This document shows positions 49,831 to 58,252 of a DNA stretch of 64,000 nt, one piece after another; position 1 is the stretch's first letter; every line of letters begins with the position of its first letter. Under the pieces are notes generated by a model. The model saw only the letters and a list, made by a program, of their open reading frames with translations. It did no database searches and was not told where the DNA came from. This DNA comes from Aristaeella lactis (GTDB lineage: Bacteria > Bacillota > Clostridia > Christensenellales > Aristaeellaceae): NCBI RefSeq assembly GCF_018118585.1, contig NZ_CP069421.1, forward strand, positions 2,976,001 through 3,040,000, read 5' to 3'. A program made the position numbers and the translations under genes.

Positions 49831-51666
49831 TTAAGCCTTCGGCGCGATGGTGGCCTTGATGCGGCGGACGCCGGCGGAGGAAGACTCTTCCTTGCGGATC
49901 TTGAAGGAACCCAGGTCGCCGGTGTTGGCAGCGTGGGGACCGCCGCAGATCTCGAAGGAGTATTCACCCATCTTGTAGGTTTTGACCTTCTCGCCGTACT
50001 TGCTCTCGAACAGGCCGATAGCGCCCTTTTCCTTGGCTTCCTGGACGGTCATCTCTTCCATGACCACCGGAACATGGGCATCGATCGCCACGTTTACCAG
50101 GCGTTCCACTTCAGCGATCTCTTCGGGAGTCATCTTGCGGCCGAAGGAGAAGTCGAAGCGCAGGCGCTCGGTGGTGATGTTGGAACCCTTCTGGGCAACT
50201 TCATCGCCCAGAACCTTGCGCAGGGCAGCCTGCAGCAGGTGGGTGGCGGTGTGCAGCTTGGCGGTTTCTTCGTTCCGTTCGGTCAGGCCGCCCTTGGCAG
50301 CGCCTTCCTGCTTGCTGATCGCCTGATGCTCCTTAAAGGCTTCCGCAAAGCCGTTGGTATCCACGGTCAGGCCTTCTTCAGCGGCCAGTTCTTCAGTCAG
50401 CTCCAGCGGGAAGCCGTAGGTATCATAGAGGCGGAAAGCCTGCTTGCCGCTGATCTCGGTTTCAGGCTTGTAGGACGGATCCTTCTGGGCCATGAACTCG
50501 TTCTTGCGGCGGATGCCGGTGATGCACTTGGTGAACTCCTTCATGCCGGTAACCAGCGTCGCTTCGAAGCGGGCGGCTTCCTTCATGATCTCGTCCAGAA
50601 TGTAGGCTTCCTTTTCCACCAGCAGCGGATAAGCTTCATCGTAGATCTGCTCGATGAAGATCTTGCTGACCTCGGCCAGCACGGAGGACTCGAGGCCAAG
50701 CTGGCGGGTGTAGCGGATAGCGCGGCGGAGCAGACGGCGCAGGATATAGCCGGCACCCACGTTGGAGGGCAGGATACCGTTCACATCGCCGATCAGCATG
50801 GTGGAGGTGCGGATGTGGTCCGCAACGATCCGCATGGCCTTCTGCGCTTCCGGATCATTGTCATAGCTCTTGCCGGATTTCTCTTCCAGGTGATTGATGA
50901 CCGGGATGAACAGGTCGGTCTTGTAGCCGTCGGTCACGCCGTTCAGGAAGGCCAGCATACGGTCCAGACCGAAGCCGGTATCCACGTTCTTGTTCGCCAG
51001 GGGAGCATAGCCGTCAGCGTTCTTGACGTACTGCATGTACACGTCGTTACCGATCTCAACATACCGTCCGCAGCCGCAGGCCGGTCCGCAGTTGGGGCCG
51101 CAGGGCTTGTTGTGACGGGGATAGAACCACTCGTTATCGGGACCGCAGGGAGTGCCGGTGGTGCCTTCCAGTTCCCACCAGTTATCGCTCTTGGGCAGGT
51201 AGAAGATGTGCTCCGGCAGGATGCCGACGGCCTTCAGCAGGTCGGCGGTTTCGTCATCACGGGGCGCGGCATCGTTGCCCTCGAACACGGTGGAGCAGAT
51301 CTCTTTGCTGTCCAGGCCGAACACCTTGGTCAGCAGGTCATAGCTCCACTGGGTCTTTTCCTTCTTGAAGTAATCTCCCAGGGACCAGTTGCCCATCATT
51401 TCAAAGAAGGTGAAATGGGTGGGGTCGCCAACGCTTTCGATGTCAACCGTACGGACGCAGCCCTGTACGTTGCACAGGCGCTTCTTTCCGCTGGGATGAT
51501 CCTTACCGAGCAGGTAGGGCATCAGCGGCTGCATGCCGGCGACGTTGAACATAACGCCGGTGGTTCCATCGCCGATCAGCGACACGGCACCGATGTTGAT
51601 GTGGCCCCGTTCCTCATAGAAACGGATCCAGGCGTTTCTCAGTTCCTTGGAAGAGATCTTGTTCAT
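49831..51666 (-). CDS. alaS: Alanyl-tRNA synthetase, short form without C-Ala domain
   Basis: A 611-residue enzyme charging tRNA-Ala. The catalytic part begins SSKELRNAWIRFYEERGH and contains FTFFEMMGNWSLGDYFK. An unusual Cys-rich loop, KPCGPNCGPACGCGRYVEIG, lies at about residues 188-207. The editing domain has its zinc site (LHTATHLL and ICGGPHA). The protein stops directly after the editing domain (SSSAGVRRIKA), whereas standard bacterial AlaRS continues for about 260 more residues with the DHHA1/C-Ala domain. ATG 51666 follows AGGAGTG. Short AlaRS forms exist in some Firmicutes and other groups; whether a second, long AlaRS is encoded elsewhere cannot be seen. Confidence 0.93.
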   Translation of the reverse strand: MNKISSKELRNAWIRFYEERGHINIGAVSLIGDGTTGVMFNVAGMQPLMPYLLGKDHPSGKKRLCNVQGCVRTVDIESVGDPTHFTFFEMMGNWSLGDYFKKEKTQWSYDLLTKVFGLDSKEICSTVFEGNDAAPRDDETADLLKAVGILPEHIFYLPKSDNWWELEGTTGTPCGPDNEWFYPRHNKPCGPNCGPACGCGRYVEIGNDVYMQYVKNADGYAPLANKNVDTGFGLDRMLAFLNGVTDGYKTDLFIPVINHLEEKSGKSYDNDPEAQKAMRIVADHIRTSTMLIGDVNGILPSNVGAGYILRRLLRRAIRYTRQLGLESSVLAEVSKIFIEQIYDEAYPLLVEKEAYILDEIMKEAARFEATLVTGMKEFTKCITGIRRKNEFMAQKDPSYKPETEISGKQAFRLYDTYGFPLELTEELAAEEGLTVDTNGFAEAFKEHQAISKQEGAAKGGLTERNEETAKLHTATHLLQAALRKVLGDEVAQKGSNITTERLRFDFSFGRKMTPEEIAEVERLVNVAIDAHVPVVMEEMTVQEAKEKGAIGLFESKYGEKVKTYKMGEYSFEICGGPHAANTGDLGSFKIRKEESSSAGVRRIKATIAPKA

Positions 51667-51766
51667 ATACTTACACTCCTTTTGGCGGTGAAGAATACAA
51701 CCGTTTTCCCACAGGGGCTGCAGCCATTTCGGGCATGCGGGCCGCGATGTGTGCGATAACTTCAAT

Positions 51767-51795
51767 ATTATATCAAACAGGGGTTTGGTTTGCAA
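51767..51795 (-). promoter_or_regulatory. Promoter of alaS
   Basis: Minus strand: TTGCAA (51795-51790), 17-base spacer, TATAAT (51772-51767). The leader is about 95 bases, too short for a T-box. Confidence 0.75.
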
Positions 51796-51830
51796 GGCTG
51801 CTTTTCCTGTGTTCTTTCGCTCCCAATCCG

Positions 51831-51858
51831 TTGACTTTCATCGCCTGTGGCAGATAAT
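51831..51858 (+). promoter_or_regulatory. Promoter of the aconitase gene
   Basis: TTGACT (51831-51836), 16-base spacer, GATAAT (51853-51858). Confidence 0.65.
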
Positions 51859-51875
51859 GGAATGGTACAACAGCA

Positions 51876-51923
51876 CGGTTTGGACAGAGAATGGTCTCAT
51901 GTGAAACCGCGACTGGTTTTTTT
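51876..51923 (+). promoter_or_regulatory. Possible attenuator in the aconitase leader
   Basis: AAACC (51904-51908) can pair with GGTTT (51915-51919) before a T run, a weak terminator. The same AAACCG can instead pair with the upstream CGGTTT (51876-51881). The two foldings exclude each other. The stems are short, so this is tentative. Confidence 0.3.
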
Positions 51924-51937
51924 ATCGGAGGAATGGT

Positions 51938-53866
51938 ATGAATTTAACACAGAAGATCCTGAACGCCCATCTGGTCAGCGGCAAGCCCGTGGCAGGGGAA
52001 GAGGTCTCCATCCGGATCGACCAGACCCTGACCCAGGACTCCACCGGCACGATGGCTTACCTGCAGTTCGAAGCCATGGGTATCGGCAGGGTCAGGACCA
52101 TGAAGAGCGTTGCTTATATTGACCATAACACGCTGCAGACCGGCTTTGAGAACGCGGATGACCACCAGTACATCCAGAGCGTGACGAAGAAGCACGGCAT
52201 CTTCTGTTCGAAGCCCGGCAACGGAATCTGCCACCAGGTTCACCTGGAGCGTTTCGGCGTACCCGGACTGACCCTGCTGGGCAGTGACAGCCATACCCCC
52301 ACCGGCGGCGGTATCGGCATGCTGGCCATCGGCGCGGGCGGCCTGGACGTGGCTGTGGCCATGGGCGGCGGCGCCTATTACCTGACCTACCCGAAGGTGG
52401 TTGGGATCCGCCTGAGCGGCAAACTGCCCTACGGTGTGGCCGCAAAGGATATCATCCTGGAAGTGCTGCGCCGGCTGACCGTCAAGGGCGGCGTGGGCAA
52501 GGTGATGGAATACATCGGCGAGGGCGTGAAGACCCTGACCGTGCCGGAGCGCGCGACGATCGCCAACATGGGCGCGGAGCTCGGCGCGACGACCTCTGTG
52601 TTCCCCAGCGATGAAGTGACCCGCGCCTTCCTGAAGGCCCAGGGTCGGGAAGCGGACTTCCGTGAACTGGCCGCTGACGCGGACGCGGAATACGATGAGA
52701 TCGTGGATATCAACCTGGACACCCTGGAGCCCCTGGTTGCCCAGCCCCATATGCCGGATAACGTGGATACCGTGAAGAACGTCGGCCCCATCAAGGTGGA
52801 CCAGGTGTTCATCGGCAGCTGCACCAACTCCAGCTACCAGGATATGATGCGTGTGGCCCGGATCCTGAAGGGCAAGACCGTGCATCCGGATGTGAGCCTG
52901 GTCATCGGCCCCGGATCCAAGCAGGTGCTGACGATGCTGGCCCGCAACGGCGCGCTGGCTGAAATGCTCGGCGCCGGAGCCCGAATCCTGGAAAGTGCCT
53001 GCGGCCCCTGCATCGGCATGGGACAGAGCCCGAAGACCAATGCGATCTCCGTGCGTACCAACAACCGGAACTTCTACGCCCGCAGCGGGACTGCCTCCGC
53101 TGGTATTTACCTGACCAGCTGCGAAACCGCCGCCATCACGGCGCTGACCGGTGTGCTTTCCGATCCCCGGACGCTGGACCTGGACCTGACGGTTGAACAG
53201 CCGAAGGAATTTGAAGTGAATGACAACCTGGTGATCCCGCCGGTGGCGGAAGGCCAGGAGGATACCGTGGACGTGGTCCGCGGCCCGAATATCAAGCCCT
53301 TCCCGCTGGGACACGACCTGGAGAACGCGGTAACCGGCAAGGTTCTGCTGAAGATGGAAGACAACATCACCACAGACCATATCATGCCCAGCAACGCGAA
53401 ACTGCTGCCCTTCCGCAGCAACATCCCGCATCTGGCTGATTTCTGCCTGACCCCCGTGGATGAGACATTCCCGGCACGGGCCAAGGAAGAAAAGGGCGGC
53501 ATCCTGGTAGCCGGCGCCAACTACGGCCAGGGCTCCAGCCGCGAACACGCGGCCCTGGTGCCGCTGTACCTGGGCATCCGGGCGGTGGCGGCCAAGAGCT
53601 TTGCCCGTATCCACCAGGCTAACCTGATCAACAACGGCATCCTGCCGCTGACCTTCGCGGATGAAAAGGACTACGACCGGATCGACCAGGGCGATACCCT
53701 GACCCTGCCGGGCATCCGTGAAAAGATTGAAGCCGGGGAAGAGATCCTCGAGCTGAAGAACGAGACGAAGAACGAGACCTACGCCGTGAAGATGCCGCTG
53801 ACCGAACGCCAGCGCGGCATGATCCTCTCCGGCGGACTGATCAACTACATCCGCTCTCACAGCTGA
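51938..53866 (+). CDS. Aconitate hydratase, short (about 640 aa) form
   Basis: A 642-residue aconitase/homoaconitase-family enzyme that isomerises citrate and isocitrate with a 4Fe-4S cluster. Cluster cysteines are in IGSCTNSS and ACGPCIGMG; LGSDSHTPTGGGIGMLAIG and the swivel domain signature GANYGQGSSREHAA are present. Its length fits the anaerobe-type aconitases, shorter than AcnA (about 890). Leu/isopropylmalate isomerase is less likely because both large and swivelling domains are fused. ATG follows CGGAGGAATGGT. No citrate synthase or isocitrate dehydrogenase gene is adjacent. Confidence 0.95.
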   Translation: MNLTQKILNAHLVSGKPVAGEEVSIRIDQTLTQDSTGTMAYLQFEAMGIGRVRTMKSVAYIDHNTLQTGFENADDHQYIQSVTKKHGIFCSKPGNGICHQVHLERFGVPGLTLLGSDSHTPTGGGIGMLAIGAGGLDVAVAMGGGAYYLTYPKVVGIRLSGKLPYGVAAKDIILEVLRRLTVKGGVGKVMEYIGEGVKTLTVPERATIANMGAELGATTSVFPSDEVTRAFLKAQGREADFRELAADADAEYDEIVDINLDTLEPLVAQPHMPDNVDTVKNVGPIKVDQVFIGSCTNSSYQDMMRVARILKGKTVHPDVSLVIGPGSKQVLTMLARNGALAEMLGAGARILESACGPCIGMGQSPKTNAISVRTNNRNFYARSGTASAGIYLTSCETAAITALTGVLSDPRTLDLDLTVEQPKEFEVNDNLVIPPVAEGQEDTVDVVRGPNIKPFPLGHDLENAVTGKVLLKMEDNITTDHIMPSNAKLLPFRSNIPHLADFCLTPVDETFPARAKEEKGGILVAGANYGQGSSREHAALVPLYLGIRAVAAKSFARIHQANLINNGILPLTFADEKDYDRIDQGDTLTLPGIREKIEAGEEILELKNETKNETYAVKMPLTERQRGMILSGGLINYIRSHS

Positions 53867-53879
53867 ACAGTATAAGAAA

Positions 53880-53915
53880 GAGGCACGGTCCGACAGGAAC
53901 CGTGCCTCATCTTAT
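53880..53915. terminator. Bidirectional terminator between aconitase and the histidine kinase
   Basis: GAGGCACGGT and ACCGTGCCTC pair; the intervening CC-GACA-GG extends the stem. ATCTTATATT follows on the plus strand and CTTTCTTATAC on the minus strand. Confidence 0.75.
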
Positions 53916-53925
53916 ATTCGTTTCT

Positions 53926-55227
53926 TTACTCCAGGACCAGCAGGACATTGCTGTGGAATTCCTTTTCGTTATGGGAGAATTCCGCTTTGCCGTGATACTT
54001 TTCCGCGGAAGCCCGGACGGAGTTGAGACCGATGCCGTTTCCGCTGTGACGGAGGGACAGATACACACCGTTCCGCTCCCGGACCTGACCGTTGAAGCTG
54101 TTGGTTGCCACGATATAGAGGCGGTGATTCTGCGTCAGGCCCGAAAGGGACAGCATTCTCTCTTCTTCCGGCAGGTCCATGCAGGCAGCGATGGCGTTTT
54201 CCAGGATGTTGCCGACGATGGTACACAGATCCACATCTGAAACGGAGATTTTCCGGGGAAGGTCGAAACGGAAGGAAGCGCGGATACTGCTTTCCTTTGC
54301 TTTTCCGGCGTAGAAGTTCAGCAGGGCGTTCAGCGCCCTGTTCGGACAGTACTGCTTTGTTTCCGGGCTGGGAAGGGAATCATAATACTCATCGATATAC
54401 TCGCCCAGGCGGGAATAGGACCCCTCATGATAGAGGTTCTTCATGGTCAGGATGTGCTGACGGAAATCATGACGGGCGCGGGAAAAAGACTCCATGTATT
54501 CCTGCTGGGACTCAAACTGGCTCTCCTGCATCTCCAGCATCCGGACCCGTTCCATTGTGCGGGACGCGTTCATAACGCCCATAACAATCTGGTAGTAGAT
54601 GACGCACAGCAGGTTCCACAGGATCAGGAAGGAAAAGATGGAGAACAGGAAAGACCGGAAGACATTGTTCACAAACAGGGTCTCATACTTCAGAGGCCGG
54701 ATGAACAGGTTGCAGATGATCAGCACAGCAGAGAAGGGAAGGGTCATAAACCAGATCTTCTGCAGGTTCAGAAGATCCATCAGCCTGCTGCCGTATTTCA
54801 GGAAGGGAAAAGCCAGGATCCCGGCGGCCAGGGCGTTGACGCCCAGCTGGAGCAGGGCGGAACGGACGCTGAGGGTGTCCGCACCGATAGAAGGATCCAT
54901 GGAGGCTTCGATGGCGCAGGTCAGGTTGCAGAGAATGGCCATCAGGGCGCAGACAGACAGGAAAGTGGACAGGGACTTGCTGACAGGGCATTTCAGGCAG
55001 AACTGATAGAACCCGAAAAAGACCAGCAGCAGGGGCAGCAGGACATAGTTGATGTCCAGCGAGAAATGCCAGGTGACAAAAGCGGCCAGCGGCAGGGAAA
55101 CCGTGTTCAGGGCAGTCATGATCAGGATGGTCCTTTTCCAGCCGCGCCGGAACTGGTGGCACATGGGCAGCAGGCACAGGGCCTGGGCGGGAATGACCAT
55201 CATAAATGAGAGCAGGGCGGGAATCAC
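53926..55227 (-). CDS. GHKL-type sensor histidine kinase (AgrC-like)
   Basis: A 433-residue membrane sensor. About six transmembrane helices fill residues 1-215, then a short coiled coil (MERVRMLEMQESQFESQQEY) leads to the phosphoacceptor segment ARHDFRQHI and the GHKL ATPase domain (N box NILENAIAAC, G box SGNGIGLNSVRA). AgrC-type kinases sense peptides at the membrane; the signal here is unknown and no propeptide gene is evident. The start is GTG 55227, which overlaps the response-regulator stop (GTGA). It forms a two-gene unit with that regulator. Confidence 0.9.
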   Translation of the reverse strand: MIPALLSFMMVIPAQALCLLPMCHQFRRGWKRTILIMTALNTVSLPLAAFVTWHFSLDINYVLLPLLLVFFGFYQFCLKCPVSKSLSTFLSVCALMAILCNLTCAIEASMDPSIGADTLSVRSALLQLGVNALAAGILAFPFLKYGSRLMDLLNLQKIWFMTLPFSAVLIICNLFIRPLKYETLFVNNVFRSFLFSIFSFLILWNLLCVIYYQIVMGVMNASRTMERVRMLEMQESQFESQQEYMESFSRARHDFRQHILTMKNLYHEGSYSRLGEYIDEYYDSLPSPETKQYCPNRALNALLNFYAGKAKESSIRASFRFDLPRKISVSDVDLCTIVGNILENAIAACMDLPEEERMLSLSGLTQNHRLYIVATNSFNGQVRERNGVYLSLRHSGNGIGLNSVRASAEKYHGKAEFSHNEKEFHSNVLLVLE

Positions 55228-55976
55228 GGGTTATTGCCTCCATCCGCCATGCTTTCACGGCGTATCTTTGAGAAAGTATAGTCTGTCCAGAGCTGCTCGA
55301 TTCTCCGGCGGTTCCGGACGCTGATCGGGAGACGAAGATCTCCCTGGAGACAGCAGGTGTTGCCGGAGATGTCGGTGATATAGTCCATGTTGACAATGAC
55401 GCCCCGGAGGACCTGCAGGAAACGGCCATCCTGCTCCAGCTGCGGCCAGATGGAGGAAAGCGTCATCCGCGGACGGTACTGCATCTTCTGGCGGCTGTGG
55501 ATGACCAGATAGTTCCGGTCGGCGGTCAGGCAGACCAGGTCATTATAAGGAAGGGAGATTTCCGTTTTGCCGGCGGAAAACTGCAGGGACGGACGTGTAT
55601 CGCGCAGGTGCCTGCGGAGAAGACGGTCCATGACCCGGTATACCGCTTCGGAACCTTCATCCTTGTTGATGTAGTCATAAACGTGCAGGTGAATGGCCTG
55701 GGCCTGGTGCTCGTTGCTGGTGGTCAGGAAGACCAGACAGACATCCTCATCGGTTTCCCGGATCTTCGCGGCGGTTTCAATACCGGACATGCCGTCCATG
55801 AAGACATCGAGGAATATGACGGAAAAGCGGGTGGAAACGCTGGCTTCCAGCAGCGCCTCCCCGCTTGGGAAAGCATGAATATCAAAATGAAGACCATTCC
55901 GGAAAGCAAAGTCACTCAATGCTTCGGAAAGCTTTTTCCGGGCGTCCGGACGATCATCGGCAAGTGCAATGTGCAT
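55224..55976 (-). CDS. LytTR-family response regulator
   Basis: A 250-residue two-component regulator. The receiver domain has Asp7-Asp8, phosphoacceptor Asp57 (VIFLDVFMDG) and Lys in INKDEG. The LytTR DNA-binding domain follows (about 138-240; YNDLVCLTADRNYLVIHS, LRGVIVNMDYITDI, LPISVRNRRRIEQLW). LytTR proteins bind paired 9-bp direct repeats about one or two helical turns apart. Such repeats lie directly before the divergent clostripain gene and 2 kb further on. ATG 55976 follows AGGAGG. Confidence 0.93.
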   Translation of the reverse strand: MHIALADDRPDARKKLSEALSDFAFRNGLHFDIHAFPSGEALLEASVSTRFSVIFLDVFMDGMSGIETAAKIRETDEDVCLVFLTTSNEHQAQAIHLHVYDYINKDEGSEAVYRVMDRLLRRHLRDTRPSLQFSAGKTEISLPYNDLVCLTADRNYLVIHSRQKMQYRPRMTLSSIWPQLEQDGRFLQVLRGVIVNMDYITDISGNTCCLQGDLRLPISVRNRRRIEQLWTDYTFSKIRRESMADGGNNP

Positions 55977-56015
55977 GCGCTGTTTCCTCCTTTACCTGTG
56001 CGGCGCACGGAACAC

Positions 56016-56044
56016 AGTATAACACTCGTCCCGGATTTTTGCCA
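56016..56044 (-). promoter_or_regulatory. Probable promoter of the response regulator gene, overlapping the LytTR boxes
   Basis: Minus strand: TGGCAA (56044-56039), 17-base spacer, TATACT (56021-56016). The -35 is poor, as for an activated or repressed promoter, and the first box lies inside the spacer. Confidence 0.45.
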
Positions 56045-56058
56045 CTCGTCCCAGTTTT
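56023..56058 (+). promoter_or_regulatory. Tandem LytTR-type boxes upstream of clostripain
   Basis: CACTCGTCCCGGATTTT (from 56023) and CACTCGTCCCAGTTTTC (from 56043) are direct repeats 20 bases apart. The second ends one base before the -35 box TTGTAC. The same arrangement recurs at 58114-58150. Confidence 0.7.
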
Positions 56059-56059
56059 C

Positions 56060-56088
56060 TTGTACGGAAAATACTGTCGGCATACAAT
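56060..56088 (+). promoter_or_regulatory. Promoter of the clostripain gene
   Basis: TTGTAC (56060-56065), 17-base spacer, TACAAT (56083-56088), 31 bases before the ATG. Confidence 0.7.
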
Positions 56089-56118
56089 ATCCGGCGGACA
56101 GAACGGAGGTATATAGAT

Positions 56119-58089
56119 ATGAAGAAAGCGTGTATTGGCTTTGCTGTGCTGCTGGCACTGCTTCTTGCCGTAGCAGCTGCCTGCGCCGAAACCACCACCC
56201 TGCTGGTTTACATGTGCGGAACAGACCTGCAGGAAGATGCCTGCCAGGACCTGGTGGAGATGGCGGAAGTGGAAGCCGGGGATTCCATCAATGTGGTGGT
56301 GCTGGCCGGCGGCGCGAAGGAATGGCTTCTGGATGACCTGAAGGCCAATTCCCGGACGCTGGCTGTGATCCGGGACGGATATTTTGAAGAACTGCAGGAC
56401 TGGGGCCGCGGCTCCATGGGCGACCCGGACAGCCTGGAGCAGTTCCTGAGCTTCGGCCTGAAAGAGTATCCGGCAGACCGGACGGTCGCGGTGCTGTGGG
56501 ACCATGGTGCCGGTTCGGAAGGCGGCGTCTGCTTTGACGAGACTGCCGGGGATGACGGCCTGACCATTGTGGAGATTAATGAGGCACTTGAAAATCTGGA
56601 AAAGAGCGTGCCGGATTTCCATATTGATATTTTCGGCTGCGATGCCTGTATGATGGGTACCTATGAGATGGCGGCCATGCTGGCCGGGCATCCGGTTGAC
56701 TTTTATGTGGCCAGTGAGGAACTGGAACCGGGAACCGGCTGGAATTATACCGGCTGGCTGGAGATGCTGAAGGATGATCCCGGTATTTCCAATGAAGACC
56801 TGTGCGGCGCGATCATTGATACTTTCATGGAAGCCGGACTGGCGAACGATCCGGACGATTACCTGACGCTGAGCGCGGTGCGGCTGTCCAAGGTCGGCGA
56901 GCTGGCGAAGAGCATGGAACAGTTTGCTTCCGTGATGACCGGGGAAATTGAGGGCGGCAACCTGTCCTTTATCCGCCGCGGACGCAGCCGGATGTATACC
57001 TTCGGCTCCTTTGATGACGGAAGCTGGGACATGGTGGACCTGGGCGCTGTGCTGGATGCCTACGCGCAGTTTGATACGGCAAAAGCCGCGGAGGCACGAA
57101 AGTGCCTGTCCGAAGCGGTGATCGCCAGCGCGCAGACGGACAACCTGGATACCTGCTGCGGCCTGTCCATCCTGATGCCCCAGGATACGGCTGAATCTTT
57201 TGATGAATATCGGGAAGGCTTCAACCTGACAGGAGTGATCCCCAACTGGGTGGAGTTTGTGAACGGATATGTGAGCGAACTGGTAGGCGGAAACTATCAT
57301 TTCTCCGCTTCCGGAACCTGCCAGGTCGGCGCGGATACCATTGATACGCAGAGCATGATGTCCTCCTATTCCTCCATTTACGGCGGGTTCCTCTGGGACG
57401 ACGAAGAGGAATGCTATGAGGAAGAAGAGGGATACAGCTGGTGGGATGATTTCAGCTATGACGATGATGACCAGGGCTTTACCGCGGAGCTGAGCCAGGA
57501 GGACCTGGCATATCTGGACTATGTGGAAGGTATGCTGCTGATGGACATGAGCGATGACGAGATGGAATGCTATGTGGACTTCGGCACGATGCAGAACAAC
57601 CTGGTGGACTGGAACACCGGTACAGTGGTCAGCCTGTTTGACGGTACCTGGCCGGTGTTCGGCGGGCAGCCGGTTCCACTGTACGACCAGACCAGCAATG
57701 ATCACAGCCGCCGGAGCCTGATTCCGGTGAAGCTGAACGGTGAGTATACCTACCTGGTGGTCGTGTTCCCGGCAAACGGCACAGAGGGCCGGATCATCGG
57801 CGCAAATGCCGGTTATGATGATAATGGCCTGCCGATCCGTACCACAACACGGCTGAAGAACGGGGATGAGATTATCCCGGTCTATACCATGTATTATGAG
57901 GAAGACGGCAAGGAAGACCTGCAGGAAACGGAGTTTGAGGGTGACCCGATCATCTGGCAGGACGGCATGACCGTTACCTATGAGGATATGGGCGATGAGG
58001 AAGAACCGACACCCATGCTCTTCTGCTTTGTTTTCAACGATATTTTCGGTGATTACACCATGAGCGATATGATCGCTTTTGAACTGTGA
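56119..58089 (+). CDS. Secreted clostripain-family (C11) cysteine peptidase
   Basis: A 656-residue exported protease. The signal peptide is KKACIGFAVLLALLLAVAAACA. The caspase-like C11 domain has TTLLVYMCGTDLQ, catalytic His129 in LWDHGAG and catalytic Cys177 in GCDACMMGTYE. The C-terminal half is acidic with runs of Glu, Asp and Tyr (about 430-455). Clostripains cleave after Arg and activate themselves; here only the family role is claimed. Divergent from the LytTR/GHKL pair and preceded by their likely binding boxes, so it is probably controlled by that system. Confidence 0.9.
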   Translation: MKKACIGFAVLLALLLAVAAACAETTTLLVYMCGTDLQEDACQDLVEMAEVEAGDSINVVVLAGGAKEWLLDDLKANSRTLAVIRDGYFEELQDWGRGSMGDPDSLEQFLSFGLKEYPADRTVAVLWDHGAGSEGGVCFDETAGDDGLTIVEINEALENLEKSVPDFHIDIFGCDACMMGTYEMAAMLAGHPVDFYVASEELEPGTGWNYTGWLEMLKDDPGISNEDLCGAIIDTFMEAGLANDPDDYLTLSAVRLSKVGELAKSMEQFASVMTGEIEGGNLSFIRRGRSRMYTFGSFDDGSWDMVDLGAVLDAYAQFDTAKAAEARKCLSEAVIASAQTDNLDTCCGLSILMPQDTAESFDEYREGFNLTGVIPNWVEFVNGYVSELVGGNYHFSASGTCQVGADTIDTQSMMSSYSSIYGGFLWDDEEECYEEEEGYSWWDDFSYDDDDQGFTAELSQEDLAYLDYVEGMLLMDMSDDEMECYVDFGTMQNNLVDWNTGTVVSLFDGTWPVFGGQPVPLYDQTSNDHSRRSLIPVKLNGEYTYLVVVFPANGTEGRIIGANAGYDDNGLPIRTTTRLKNGDEIIPVYTMYYEEDGKEDLQETEFEGDPIIWQDGMTVTYEDMGDEEEPTPMLFCFVFNDIFGDYTMSDMIAFEL

Positions 58090-58096
58090 TCTAAGG

Positions 58097-58129
58097 ACAG
58101 GGACGGGTTCTGCAACTCGTCCCTGTTTT
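58097..58129 (+). terminator. Terminator of the clostripain gene
   Basis: ACAGGGACGGGTT, loop CTGC, AACTCGTCCCTGT (one G-U), then TTTT. Its 3' arm is also the first LytTR-type box of the next gene. Confidence 0.75.
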
Positions 58130-58150
58130 ACGGACATTTGTCCCAGTTTT
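58114..58150 (+). promoter_or_regulatory. Tandem LytTR-type boxes upstream of the secreted paralogue pair
   Basis: AACTCGTCCCTGTTTT (58114-58129) and CATTTGTCCCAGTTTT (58135-58150) are direct repeats with 21-base spacing. The second ends one base before the -35 TTGATT, exactly as at the clostripain promoter. Confidence 0.68.
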
Positions 58151-58151
58151 G

Positions 58152-58180
58152 TTGATTCAGGAAAGGAAAAAACCTATTAT
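58152..58180 (+). promoter_or_regulatory. Promoter of the secreted paralogue pair
   Basis: TTGATT (58152-58157), 17-base spacer, TATTAT (58175-58180). A short hairpin CGGGAG/CTCCCG (58215-58231) lies in the leader. Confidence 0.7.
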
Positions 58181-58252
58181 ATACAACGTTGTGTGAGCCG
58201 AAAGGCCTAAAAAACGGGAGAATGACTCCCGAAAAGAAAGAAGAGGAACCCA

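Noticed and set aside
51667-51766. T-box leader before alaS
   Set aside because: Only about 95 bases of leader, no T-box sequence and no antiterminator.
51944-53860. 638-codon open frame on the minus strand opposite aconitase
   Set aside because: Mirror of aconitase codon bias; His/Gln/Val-rich translation and no start signals. Aconitase cluster motifs are on the + strand.
55954-58137. 727-codon open frame on the minus strand opposite clostripain
   Set aside because: Shadow frame; the + strand has signal peptide, catalytic His and Cys and a regulated promoter.
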